NCBI RefSeq assembly: GCF_041397485.1
Contig: NZ_JAWKWO010000001.1
Location: 186,001 to 250,000, forward strand
DNA length: 64,000 bases
Direction: 5' to 3'
Origin: Zhengella sp020637775
GTDB lineage: Bacteria > Pseudomonadota > Alphaproteobacteria > Rhizobiales > Rhizobiaceae
Positions 1-8,156 of this stretch are shown here, one piece after another; the first letter of the stretch is position 1; the number at the start of each line of letters is the position of its first letter. The translations under genes were made by a program, and so were the position numbers. The notes under the pieces are model-generated. The model had not been told where the DNA came from and made no database searches. It worked only from the letters and a program-made list of their open reading frames with translations.

Positions 1-510
1 CATGGCGGCGGCAAACAGCCCGAGATCGCCCAGGCGCGTGGCGATGAAGGCGTAGAGGCCTGTCGCCGGGCTTCCCGCATCGCGCCAGGTGTGTCCGATC
101 AGCGCCCATGAGCAGGCGCCGACGATTTCCCAGCCGATCAGGAGTGTCAGCAAATCGGCCGCGATCACCAGCACTTCCATGCCCGCGACGAAGAGGAGAA
201 GCAGTGCCGCCAGCCTGGCCAGCCCCCGTTCGTCTTCATGCGCGGCGGCATAAGCCATGACCGGCAAGGCGATCAGCGGCACGAGAACCGCCATCACAGC
301 GGCGGCAGGGACAAAGGCGGCGGAGAGCACGAGCGTGTCGCTCCAGGCGACAGTGCCGGTCCATGCGCGGGCGGCGCCGAAGACGGCGAAGAGGCCGGTT
401 GCAAGAAGAACGGCGCAGCCTGCCAACCCGGTCGCCACGCGCCGGCGCGGTGCCGCGACAGCCAAAGCGAGACCGGCAAGGGCCGGGCCGATGGGCAAGA
501 GCCAGATCAT
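1..510 (-). CDS. nuoL: NuoL-like antiporter subunit of a complex I-like machine (5' part only)
   Basis: Only the first 170 residues are inside the window; the gene runs off the left edge. The visible part is a chain of hydrophobic segments and carries the NuoL/NDH-5 pattern 'LLIGWEIVGACSWALIGH' followed by 'AFIATRLGDLGLF', which matches the family block around TM5-TM6 (GWExVGxCSYxLIGF ... AFxxNRxGD). Such subunits move protons or sodium across the inner membrane. The ATG shares one base with the stop of the nuoK-like gene, so the two are translationally coupled. The N-terminal part before the conserved block looks shorter than in canonical NuoL. It is the last visible gene of the operon; nuoM/nuoN-like genes may follow outside the window. 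Confidence 0.8.
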   Translation of the reverse strand, partial: MIWLLPIGPALAGLALAVAAPRRRVATGLAGCAVLLATGLFAVFGAARAWTGTVAWSDTLVLSAAFVPAAAVMAVLVPLIALPVMAYAAAHEDERGLARLAALLLLFVAGMEVLVIAADLLTLLIGWEIVGACSWALIGHTWRDAGSPATGLYAFIATRLGDLGLFAAAM

Positions 511-815
511 CAGTTCTTCAACGTTTGCAGGCTTTCGACCATGTCAGCCTGCCGCTTCCTGTAAACAGCGGTGACCAGGGCGAAGCCGACGGCCATGTCG
601 ATGGCCATGACGGCCATGACGATGATTGCCAGCAATTGCCCGGTCGGCGCACCGCCCAGGGCGTATGACCAGAAGCCGATGGTGGCGAGCAGGACACCGT
701 TCAGCATCAGTTCGAGGCCCATCATCAGCATCACGAAAGACTGCTGCGACAACGCCCCATAGAGGCCGATCCCGACAAGTGCTGCGGCAATGATGAGAAC
801 AGAGGCAAGTGTCAT
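510..815 (-). CDS. nuoK: NuoK-like membrane subunit
   Basis: A 101-residue protein with three transmembrane segments, the usual NuoK length. The first conserved membrane carboxylate is present as Glu35 in 'GLELMLN'. The second, a glutamate in canonical NuoK (Glu72 in E. coli), appears to be Asp73 in 'MAIDMAVGFAL'. Both positions belong to the proton path of complex I, so the acidic chemistry is kept even though the residue changed. The gene starts 12 bases after the nuoJ-like stop and overlaps the nuoL-like start by one base, which places it inside a tight operon. Confidence 0.85.
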   Translation of the reverse strand: MTLASVLIIAAALVGIGLYGALSQQSFVMLMMGLELMLNGVLLATIGFWSYALGGAPTGQLLAIIVMAVMAIDMAVGFALVTAVYRKRQADMVESLQTLKN

Positions 816-827
816 GGTGGTCTCGCT

Positions 828-1424
828 TCAGTGATGGTGATGACCGCCTTCCCGTTGCGGCCTGCGGCCTGCCGGGCTGCCGCCCGGTTCAAGCGGCGGC
901 GGTACGGCCCCCTGGTCGGCAGGGCCGAAGCGGCCGCTGCGGCTTGAAAGGACGACGGTGCCGATCATCGTGGCCAGCAGCGTCACGCCGGCTGTCTCGA
1001 AAACCAGCATCGAATCGCCCAGCAATTCCATGCCGAGATCGCGGATGACCGGCTGGGCGGCGGCGACGCGGTTGACAGGAAGTCCGGTGGTGAGGATCGC
1101 GGCGGTGAGACCGGCAAACGCGAAGGCTCCGGCGGCGAGGGAAAAACGCTGCTGATGCACCATCGCCATCGGGTTCAGGCCGGCCGGGTTCATCATGAAC
1201 ATGACCATGAACACGGCCATCACCATCATTTCCACGGCCATCATGAAGATCGTGGCGATGCCGATATAGGGCGCGGCGAGCATGACCATGACGAGGCCTG
1301 TCGCGATGAAGGAAACCATCAGAAGGAAGGATGCGCGCACCATGGAATCGGTGGCGAAGACCCGCCAGCCGGACAGGATCGCGATTGCCGAGAGGACGAG
1401 GAACAGGATGTCGCTCACGCCCAT
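828..1424 (-). CDS. nuoJ: NuoJ-like membrane subunit with His-rich C-terminus
   Basis: A 198-residue membrane protein with about five hydrophobic segments. The block 'APYIGIATIFMMAVEMMVMAVFMVMF' region around residues 50-77 corresponds to the conserved TM3 of NuoJ (normally AxFxGxxQIxVYxGAVMVLFLFVxM), but it is unusually Met-rich and has Glu where the pi-bulge helix is expected. The C-terminal tail after the last helix is Pro/Gly-rich and ends in four histidines. It overlaps the nuoH-like gene by ten bases and precedes the nuoK-like gene. It is a channel subunit of the same complex. Confidence 0.78.
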   Translation of the reverse strand: MGVSDILFLVLSAIAILSGWRVFATDSMVRASFLLMVSFIATGLVMVMLAAPYIGIATIFMMAVEMMVMAVFMVMFMMNPAGLNPMAMVHQQRFSLAAGAFAFAGLTAAILTTGLPVNRVAAAQPVIRDLGMELLGDSMLVFETAGVTLLATMIGTVVLSSRSGRFGPADQGAVPPPLEPGGSPAGRRPQREGGHHHH

Positions 1425-2341
1425 AGCAGCACCTCAAGGCCGACAAGGACGAGAACGAGAAACGACAGCGGCAGAAGCACGGTCCAGATGATGTGCAGCA
1501 TGCGCGCAGGCGTTGTCCGGGCGAAGGCGTTGCCGGCCATGACGAGGGCGGCGAGCACCGCGACCGACTTGAGCAGAAGCCACACGGGCCCGGGAAGGAC
1601 GGGGCCAAGATAGCCGCCCAGAAACACCGTGGCAGCCATGACCGAAGCGGACACCAGCATGGCCAGCCGTGCGAATTGCCAGGCCGCGTATTGCGCCCCG
1701 GATGCCTCGGATGACGTGCCGCCGGCGAGATCGGGGGAATCGGCATAGTCGAACGGCCCGCGAACCGAAACGGAAAGCGCCAGGAGCATGAACAGAACAA
1801 AACCCGGCGGCTGGCGCACGACGTTCCAGACCGTATCCTTCTGCGCTGCGACAACCGCGGAAACCGACAGGGATTCGGCCGGCAGGGCCGCGGCGATCAG
1901 CACGAACATGCTGACCAGCATGACCGGCAACGCGATCGCGACATAGCGGTAGGCGCCGATCAGCGCGAGCGGCGCATTGGATGACCAGCCGTGCAGGAAG
2001 ACCACGACGACTGTCAGCGCTTCGCAGGCCCCCCACAGCACGATCCCCGCATCGGAATCGGCCGCGACCAGGCCAGGCGCAAGGGGCACGACGCTGAGGG
2101 CAAGGGCAGCCAGTGCGAAATAGAAGACCGGCGCCAGACGCCAGTTGAGCAGGTCAGGCCGTTCGGTCACCACCGACTGGCGCAACAGGAGCGCGGCGCC
2201 CTCGGCCAGCGGCGCAAGGAGGACATTGCCGGCGGGTACATCATCGCGCATTGCCCGATGGAGCCGGTCGATGATCGCCGCGACCCAGGCGCCACCAACG
2301 AGCAGCAGCGGAATCGAGACGATGGCGACCGCCTGTTTCAT
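1415..2341 (-). CDS. nuoH: NuoH-like membrane subunit
   Basis: A 308-residue protein with about eight transmembrane helices, close to the usual NuoH length. It has the NuoH blocks 'GWSSNAPLALIGAYR' (family GWxSNxKxxLLGxxR) and 'VRGPFDYADSPDLAGG' (family RxPFDLxEAExELVxG). In true NuoH the second block is rich in glutamates lining the quinone channel. Here several are missing or shifted (D-S-P-D-L-A-G-G-T-S-S-E), so quinone coupling may be altered. The start overlaps the stop of the NuoB/D-like gene as ATGA. It is the anchor between the membrane arm and the unusual soluble subunit encoded just upstream. Confidence 0.82.
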   Translation of the reverse strand: MKQAVAIVSIPLLLVGGAWVAAIIDRLHRAMRDDVPAGNVLLAPLAEGAALLLRQSVVTERPDLLNWRLAPVFYFALAALALSVVPLAPGLVAADSDAGIVLWGACEALTVVVVFLHGWSSNAPLALIGAYRYVAIALPVMLVSMFVLIAAALPAESLSVSAVVAAQKDTVWNVVRQPPGFVLFMLLALSVSVRGPFDYADSPDLAGGTSSEASGAQYAAWQFARLAMLVSASVMAATVFLGGYLGPVLPGPVWLLLKSVAVLAALVMAGNAFARTTPARMLHIIWTVLLPLSFLVLVLVGLEVLLWA

Positions 2342-3306
2342 CCACCGTCCCCCCTGTTCGATTGCCCCTGCGCGTGCGCGCCGCGCTTGCCGCTTCCGCC
2401 GGCGTGGTCAGTGTCTTCGTCGACCGGGCACATCTGTTGCAGGAGGGAGTGCGGAATGCTGTTGATCAAGAGGATTGCCTCGTTCCATTCCAGGCCCGGA
2501 AGCAAATCGGCCAGCCTCGGCAATGCGCCCTTGGCGGGCCCTGGCACCTGCCCGTCGAAGCGGTCGCGCAGGCTTGTCCCGCAGATATGGCCCAGATCCG
2601 GCGGCAAGGCATGACGGGCGCCCATCTTCGCGCCGCCCATGAGTTGCATGAGGGCCTTACGCAGGCTTGCGCTACTGTCGATGGTGGCCGGGGCATAGGG
2701 CGGGCGCCGGACCTTCGCCGACTGGATCACGTCTCCCTGCAGGGTGATTTCCAGCTGCATGCCTGGCGGCAGGATGGCGAGAAACGGCCCGAACGCACAG
2801 GTAAACGAATCGAGCGCCAGCCCGTCGCGCAGATCGTCGTCGGGCATGGCGATCGGACGGCCATAGGGCGTGCCGCCCATCATGCCCTCCCCGCCCTGGC
2901 CGTGATCGCCCCTGCCGCGCCACTCATGTGCCGGCTTGTCAGGCAGCAGGCCGGCTTCACTCGCCAGAGCCCCGGACAGGAGGCCGCGCCAGAGGCCGGC
3001 AATGCAAGCGGCCGGATCATCTTGCGGCTCGACGATCACCGGATCCGTCATCTCATGGAAGGGCCTTGCGCCCCACCACACGGTCTTGCGCGGATGCGGC
3101 ATCTGGTCGTGCAACTGCCGCAGGTGCTGCCGGTCGCCGTCACGGATCGCACCGGCAACCAGCAGGATTGCCGCATGGCGGATCGATGGCACAAGGCGAA
3201 GGCCGGGCCTGCCGGACAAGGGCCCGGCGCGATCCGCTCCCCCGGTTCCCAGCGCGGCATAGACGGGCGCTGGCGCCGCACGGCCAAGCCGGTGAAGAAG
3301 GTTCAT
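2338..3306 (-). CDS. Degenerate NuoB/NuoD-like protein without iron-sulphur ligands
   Basis: A 322-residue protein between the nuoA- and nuoH-like genes, where nuoB, nuoC and nuoD normally sit. Residues about 36-80 read 'LVPSIRHAAILLVAGAIR' and then 'LRQLHDQMPHPRKTVWWGA', which follows NuoB (SPRQADVLIVAGTVT ... LRRxYDQMPEPRxVISMGSC). The NuoB cluster cysteines are absent: no CC pair upstream, WGA instead of GSC, and no PGCPP. Residues about 172-199, 'FGPFLAILPPGMQLEITLQ', resemble the N-terminal sheet of NuoD/[NiFe]-hydrogenase large subunits (GPQHPxLPxxLxLxLxxDG), but no CxxC pair follows. Only four scattered cysteines exist (101, 170, 242, 293). The longer open frame to the right is antisense to other DNA; this ATG overlaps the nuoA-like stop as ATGA. 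The family resemblance is seen by eye; the fusion reading is inference. Confidence 0.65.
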   Translation of the reverse strand: MNLLHRLGRAAPAPVYAALGTGGADRAGPLSGRPGLRLVPSIRHAAILLVAGAIRDGDRQHLRQLHDQMPHPRKTVWWGARPFHEMTDPVIVEPQDDPAACIAGLWRGLLSGALASEAGLLPDKPAHEWRGRGDHGQGGEGMMGGTPYGRPIAMPDDDLRDGLALDSFTCAFGPFLAILPPGMQLEITLQGDVIQSAKVRRPPYAPATIDSSASLRKALMQLMGGAKMGARHALPPDLGHICGTSLRDRFDGQVPGPAKGALPRLADLLPGLEWNEAILLINSIPHSLLQQMCPVDEDTDHAGGSGKRGAHAQGQSNRGDGG

Positions 3307-3659
3307 TGCCATCGGAATATGCCCTCGCGCCAGCCATAGAGAATGCCGACCGAGAGGATGGCCAGGAACATGCCCATCTCGACCATCGCCTTGGCGCCTT
3401 CCTCGATGAAGACGACAGCCCAAGGGTACATGAACATCATCTCCATCTCGAAGGCGATGAAGAGAAGCGTCATGGAATAATAGCGCACATGGTAGCGCTG
3501 CCAGGCGTGGGTCTGCGGTGTGGCGCCGCCGAGACAAGGCACCTTCTGCGGTTCGGTCATCGGGAACGGCGCGTGGAGTGAGGACGAACGCTGGAGCAGG
3601 CCGGCAAAGACTGCGGCAAGAAAGACGACAACCAGCATTCCGGCCAGGGCTTCCAACAT
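3303..3659 (-). CDS. nuoA: NuoA-like membrane subunit
   Basis: A 118-residue protein with three hydrophobic segments. The stretch 'YYSMTLLFIAFEMEMMFMYPWAV' region matches NuoA/ND3 (FYLxAxLFILFDxExxFLxPWA), with the first acidic residue changed from Asp to Glu and the second kept. The TM1-TM2 loop keeps one cysteine in 'KVPCLGG', where the family has PYECG. ATG at 3659 is preferred over an in-frame TTG at 3680 because it begins the first membrane helix and follows an AGGA-containing leader. It is the first gene of the visible complex I-like operon. Confidence 0.78.
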   Translation of the reverse strand: MLEALAGMLVVVFLAAVFAGLLQRSSSLHAPFPMTEPQKVPCLGGATPQTHAWQRYHVRYYSMTLLFIAFEMEMMFMYPWAVVFIEEGAKAMVEMGMFLAILSVGILYGWREGIFRWQ

Positions 3660-3906
3660 ATCCTCCCGTCCTGTTGTCAATGAGGAAGCCGCTCAGGCGC
3701 AAAATGTTCCCGCCGCCGCCCCACGCGGCAACACGGACATGGCATGCGGCAGGAGAAACGGACGGCTGGGACAGGCGCAGCGGCGCTGCCGCCAAGTGCG
3801 CAAAGGCCACACCCAAGCCATTGAAACCCTTCCGGAATGACCCCATAAGAGGGAACGGAGCCGGTTGCCCGGCCTCGCCAATCCCCGCACCGGCCCGGAC
3901 GTTTTC

Positions 3907-4641
3907 ATGATCTACCCCTCCCCGCTTCTGCCCGCCACGCTGATCCGCCGCTACAAGCGCTTCCTGGCCGATGTTTCGCTCGCGGACGGGCAGGAGATCA
4001 CGGTTTCGGTGCCCAATACCGGATCGATGCTGGGCCTGAGCGACCCCGGCATGGCCGTATGGCTGTCCCGATCGGACAATCCGAAACGCAAATACGCCCA
4101 TACGCTGGAACTGGTCGAGGCGGACGGAACGCTTGTGGGCATCAATACCGGCCTGCCCAACAGGCTGGTCGAGGAGGCAATCGGACGTGGCCTGCTGCCC
4201 GGCCTCTGCGGCTGGGCACACTTGCGGCGCGAACAGCGATACGGGGTGAATTCGCGCATCGACATCCTTCTGGAAGATCCGGAAAAGGGCCGTGCCTATG
4301 TCGAGGTGAAGAATGTTCATCTGATGCGCGAGCGCGGCCTTGCGGAATTCCCCGATACCGTGACAGCTCGCGGCGCCAAACATCTGGGAGAACTGGCGGC
4401 AATGGCACGCGCGGGCCACAAGGCGGTGATGGTCTATCTCGTCCAGCGTGGCGATTGCGACCGGTTTCGCCTGTGCGGCGACCTCGACCCCACCTATGCC
4501 GCAGCCTTCCGCGAGGCGCGGGATGCCGGCGTGGAAGCCTGGGCGCTGGGCTGCACGCTGACGGCCGAGGGCATCAATGCCGACCGGCTCATCGAGATCA
4601 TCGATCCCGTTCCACAGGGCGTCAGTTCCGGCATGCCTTGA
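3907..4641 (+). CDS. sfsA: SfsA family DNA-binding protein
   Basis: A 244-residue protein with the full SfsA signature: 'VPNTGSMLGLSDPG', 'SDNPKRKYAHTLELVE', 'GINTGLPNRLVEEA' and the nuclease-like 'AYVEVKNVHL'. SfsA was linked to sugar fermentation regulation in E. coli and has a restriction-enzyme-like fold; its biochemical role is still poorly defined. An in-frame TTG 42 bases upstream has a purine-rich leader, but the ATG at 3907 gives the N-terminus usual for the family (M-[FY]-P-x-PL ... RRYKRFLADV). It lies upstream of map and radC on the same strand, an order common in Hyphomicrobiales. Confidence 0.92.
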   Translation: MIYPSPLLPATLIRRYKRFLADVSLADGQEITVSVPNTGSMLGLSDPGMAVWLSRSDNPKRKYAHTLELVEADGTLVGINTGLPNRLVEEAIGRGLLPGLCGWAHLRREQRYGVNSRIDILLEDPEKGRAYVEVKNVHLMRERGLAEFPDTVTARGAKHLGELAAMARAGHKAVMVYLVQRGDCDRFRLCGDLDPTYAAAFREARDAGVEAWALGCTLTAEGINADRLIEIIDPVPQGVSSGMP

Positions 4642-4729
4642 ATGCCCCGGCGAATGATGCCATTTGAGAGCCACGCGCGGGCGGAAGGCAATCAGGTACG
4701 ATTTCCAGGCAGCACAAGGGAACTGAACC

Positions 4730-5560
4730 ATGGTCACATATGTGGATGCGGCGTCGGCGCCCCTGAAAAACACCGGCCAGATCCGCCTGTACGGGCCGGA
4801 GGATTTCGAAGGCATGCGCAAGGCCTGCCAGTTGACGGCCCGCTGCCTGGACGAACTGGCCGGCATGGTTCGCCCCGGCTTGCAAACGGAAGAAATAGAC
4901 CGTTTCGTCTATGAATTCGGCGCGGATCACGGCGCCATACCGGCGACGCTGAACTACCGCGGCTATACCAAATCCAGTTGCACCTCGGTCAATCATGTTG
5001 TCTGCCACGGCATTCCCAACGAGAAGCCGCTGCGCGAAGGCGACATCGTGAATATCGACGTCACCTACATCCTGGACGGCTGGCATGGCGATTCCAGCCG
5101 CATGTATCCTGTGGGCCAGATCAAGCGCGCGGCCGAGCGGCTGATGGAAGTCACCTACGAATCGATGATGCGCGGCATTGCAGCCATCCGGCCGGGCATC
5201 AGAACGGGCGCCATCGGCGCGGCCATCCAGGCCCATGCCGAGGCCGAGCGCTGCTCGGTGGTCCGCGATTTCTGCGGCCATGGCGTCGGGCGGCTGTTCC
5301 ATGACGCACCCAATATCCTGCACTACGGGACGCCGGCCGATGGCGTGGAAATGCGGGAAGGCATGATCTTCACCGTCGAACCGATGATCAATCTCGGGCG
5401 GCCGCATGTGAAGGTGCTGTCGGACGGCTGGACAGCGGTCACCCGTGACCGTTCGCTGTCGGCCCAGTACGAGCATACGGTGGGAGTCACCGCCGACGGC
5501 TGCGAGATCTTCACGCTGTCGCCTGGCGGGCTCGACAAGCCCGGCCTGCCGACCGGCTGA
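4730..5560 (+). CDS. map: Type I methionine aminopeptidase
   Basis: A 276-residue metalloprotease that removes the N-terminal methionine from new proteins. All five metal ligands of the family are visible: Asp in 'VNIDVTYI', Asp in 'HGDSSRMY', His in 'GHGVGR', Glu in 'FTVEPM' and Glu in 'AQYEHTV'. The His of 'VVCHGIPN' that contacts substrate is also present. The N-terminal extension of about 25 residues is typical of alphaproteobacterial Map. It lies between sfsA and radC on the plus strand. Confidence 0.96.
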   Translation: MVTYVDAASAPLKNTGQIRLYGPEDFEGMRKACQLTARCLDELAGMVRPGLQTEEIDRFVYEFGADHGAIPATLNYRGYTKSSCTSVNHVVCHGIPNEKPLREGDIVNIDVTYILDGWHGDSSRMYPVGQIKRAAERLMEVTYESMMRGIAAIRPGIRTGAIGAAIQAHAEAERCSVVRDFCGHGVGRLFHDAPNILHYGTPADGVEMREGMIFTVEPMINLGRPHVKVLSDGWTAVTRDRSLSAQYEHTVGVTADGCEIFTLSPGGLDKPGLPTG

Positions 5561-5707
5561 TACCGCCTTCGTGCCGCGGTTCCAATAGCAGCAGTCGTGG
5601 TGTCAGCCCGCCTTCCAACGAAACGGTTGCTGGGTTAGTCTTGCAGGCGTGGGGCTTGTACCGGTTCGCGATTCCCTCGCGGCGGCACGGGGCGGACTGA
5701 AATCACG

Positions 5708-6469
5708 ATGGCTGACGAACCCGACGAGCGCGGCATGTTTGCTGATTCCGCGCACGCTCCCTCTCCTTTCATCTCCAAGACACGCCCGATGGAAGCCAAG
5801 CCGCACTGGCATGGACATCGCGACCGGCTCCGGGAGAAATTCGCGAGCGCGGGCGAAGGTGCACTTGCCGATTATGAACTGCTGGAACTGCTTCTCTACC
5901 GGCTCATTCCCCGCCGGGATACGAAACCGATCGCCAAGGCCTTGATCGCCCGCTTCGGCAGTATCGGGGGGGTGCTCGGGGCACCGGCGGATCTGCTGCG
6001 GGAGGTCAGCGGGGTCGGTGCCATCGTCGCCACGGAACTGAAACTCGTCGCCGCGGTAGGCCAGCGATCGCTCAAGTCGGAGATCCGCAACAAGCAGGTG
6101 ATGGGATCATGGTCCACGGTGATCAACTACTGCACCGCGGCCATGGCCCACGAGACGCGCGAGCAGTTCCGCATCCTGTTTCTCGACAAGAAGAACGTGC
6201 TGATCGCCGACGAGGTGCAACAGACGGGCACGGTGGACCATACCCCGGTCTATACCCGCGAGGTCATTCACCGAGCCCTGGCGCTGGGTGCGACCGCCAT
6301 CATCCTGGTTCACAACCATCCGTCCGGCGATCCGACGCCGTCGCGGGCCGATATCGACATGACCCGCACGATCGCGGAAAGCGCTGCGCCACTCGGCATC
6401 ACCGTGCATGACCACATCATCATCGGCAAGGACGGGCATCTGAGCATGAAGGCGCACCGCCTGTTCTGA
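5708..6469 (+). CDS. radC: RadC family protein (JAB/MPN domain)
   Basis: A 253-residue protein with an N-terminal helix-hairpin-helix-like region ('SGVGAIVATELKL') and a C-terminal JAB domain carrying the metal-binding set 'HNHPSGDPTPSRADID', i.e. HxH ... S ... D. RadC was once tied to DNA repair, but its function is not settled. ATG at 5708 is used; an in-frame ATG at 5795 would remove only the poorly conserved first 29 residues. It ends just before a strong terminator shared with tig. Confidence 0.92.
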   Translation: MADEPDERGMFADSAHAPSPFISKTRPMEAKPHWHGHRDRLREKFASAGEGALADYELLELLLYRLIPRRDTKPIAKALIARFGSIGGVLGAPADLLREVSGVGAIVATELKLVAAVGQRSLKSEIRNKQVMGSWSTVINYCTAAMAHETREQFRILFLDKKNVLIADEVQQTGTVDHTPVYTREVIHRALALGATAIILVHNHPSGDPTPSRADIDMTRTIAESAAPLGITVHDHIIIGKDGHLSMKAHRLF

Positions 6470-6483
6470 CAGCGGCGAAGAAA

Positions 6484-6514
6484 AAAGGCCGCCGGAGCAT
6501 CGCCGGCGGCCTTT
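6484..6514. terminator. Bidirectional intrinsic terminator between radC and tig
   Basis: A perfect 12-bp stem (AAAGGCCGCCGG / CCGGCGGCCTTT) with a 7-base loop lies between the convergent genes. The minus-strand side continues into TTTTTTCTT and the plus-strand side into TTTCCTTTT, so it can serve both genes. Confidence 0.9.
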
Positions 6515-6541
6515 CCTTTTCCCTTGCGGACAGCCCGCGCC

Positions 6542-7978
6542 TTACTCGGCGTCGGCGTCGTCCGCCTTCTTCTTGGCGGCGGCCTTCTTCTTGGCCGGGG
6601 CCTTCTTCTTTTCCGGCTTTGCCTCGGCTGCGGACTGCTCGTCCTCATCGTCGGCCAGCAGCGCTTCCTTTGAGACCGTCTCGTCGGTCACGTTGACCTG
6701 GGTGAGAAGATGGTCGACGACCTTCTCCTCGAACAGGGGCGCGCGGATGGCATTGATGGCTTCCGGGTTCTGGCGGAAATAGTCGATGACCTGCTGTTCC
6801 TGGCCGGGATACTGGCGCACCTGCTCGTAAACGGCGCGCTGCACCTCTTCCTCGGCCACCTGGACGCCGGCCTTCTCGCCGATCTCGGAGAGAACCAGGC
6901 CTAGACGCACGCGGCGCTCGGCGAGGCGCATGTATTCCTCGCGCGCCTCTTCCTCGGTCGTGTCCTCATCGGCAAAGGTCTTGCCGGCGCGCTGCAGGTC
7001 GTTTTCGACCGCGCCCCAGATATTGCGGAATTCGGCTTCCACCAGGCGCGACGGCGCCTCGAACTTGTAGGCCTCGTCGAGGGCATCGAGAAGCTGACGC
7101 TTGACCTTCTGGCGCGTCGCCTGGCCATACTGGCTCTCGATCTGCTGACGGACGATCTCGCGCAGCTTGTCCGCGCTTTCCAGGCCCAGCTTCTGGGCAA
7201 GCTCGTCATTGATCTCCAGTTCGCCCGGCGCGGCCACGTCCTTGACGGTGATGTCGAAGGTGGTTTCCTTGCCGGCCAGATGGGCGGCCTGGTAATCTTC
7301 GGGGAAGGTAACGGTGATGGTCTTCTCGTCACCGGCCTTCACGCCGACCAGCTGCTCCTCGAAACCGGGGATGAAGCGGTTGGAGCCCAGCACCAGATTT
7401 GCATCGGTGTCGGAACCGCCATCGAAGGGCTCGCCGTCGAGCTTGCCGACATAATCGATGGTGACGCGATCGCCATCGGCAGCCTTGCCCTTCTTGGTTT
7501 CGTATTCGCGAGCGGAATCGGCGATCTGCCGGACCTGCTCCTCGACTTCCTCATCGGCAATGTCGACGACCTGGCGGGTCACGGCGATCGAGGACGGGTC
7601 CTGGATCTCGATGGGCGGGATGATCTCGTAGGACAGCGTGAATTCGAAGTCGGCCTTGCCGTCGAGGATCTTGCCGGCCTCGGCCTCGTCTTCCGTCATG
7701 TCCACTTGCGGCTGCATGGCGGCCTTCTCGCCGCGCTCCTGCAGGACATTGCGGGAGGAATCGGCGAGGATCTCGTTGACGATCTCGGCCATCAGCGACT
7801 TGCCATACATCTTGCGCAGATGGGCGGCCGGAACCTTGCCCGGACGGAAACCGTTGATACGCACCTTCGAGCGGGCATCCTCGAGACGCTCCGCGAGACG
7901 CGCTTCCATGTCGGTGGCTGGCACGACGATCCTGATCTCGCGCTTGAGCCCTTCATTGAGCGTTTCGGTAACCTGCAT
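6542..7978 (-). CDS. tig: Trigger factor, ribosome-associated chaperone
   Basis: A 478-residue trigger factor that binds the ribosome exit site and helps new chains fold. The ribosome-binding loop is seen as 'GFRPGKVP' near residue 45. The central FKBP-type peptidyl-prolyl isomerase domain lies at about residues 155-245 ('DGDRVTIDYVGKLDGEPFDGG'). The C-terminus is extended by an Ala/Lys-rich tail (KKKAPAKKKAAAKKK), common in alphaproteobacterial homologues. ATG at 7978 follows an AAAGG site; an in-frame TTG one codon upstream is less likely. A tRNA-Leu gene lies just upstream on the same strand. Confidence 0.96.
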   Translation of the reverse strand: MQVTETLNEGLKREIRIVVPATDMEARLAERLEDARSKVRINGFRPGKVPAAHLRKMYGKSLMAEIVNEILADSSRNVLQERGEKAAMQPQVDMTEDEAEAGKILDGKADFEFTLSYEIIPPIEIQDPSSIAVTRQVVDIADEEVEEQVRQIADSAREYETKKGKAADGDRVTIDYVGKLDGEPFDGGSDTDANLVLGSNRFIPGFEEQLVGVKAGDEKTITVTFPEDYQAAHLAGKETTFDITVKDVAAPGELEINDELAQKLGLESADKLREIVRQQIESQYGQATRQKVKRQLLDALDEAYKFEAPSRLVEAEFRNIWGAVENDLQRAGKTFADEDTTEEEAREEYMRLAERRVRLGLVLSEIGEKAGVQVAEEEVQRAVYEQVRQYPGQEQQVIDYFRQNPEAINAIRAPLFEEKVVDHLLTQVNVTDETVSKEALLADDEDEQSAAEAKPEKKKAPAKKKAAAKKKADDADAE

Positions 7979-8071
7979 CAAAAAACCTTTGTTCTTCGTG
8001 TCGACGCTCCGGGTTGCCGCTCGCCGGCCCCCGGTCCGTCCATCCTGTCCTCAAGCCCGGTTTGGCCTGCC

Positions 8072-8156
<85 letters not shown>

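Noticed and set aside
2338..4866. An 842-codon open frame on the minus strand across the NuoB/D-like gene, the nuoA-like gene and sfsA
   Set aside because: Only the part from 3306 downward fits operon spacing and family resemblance. The rest is antisense to sfsA and another frame of nuoA.
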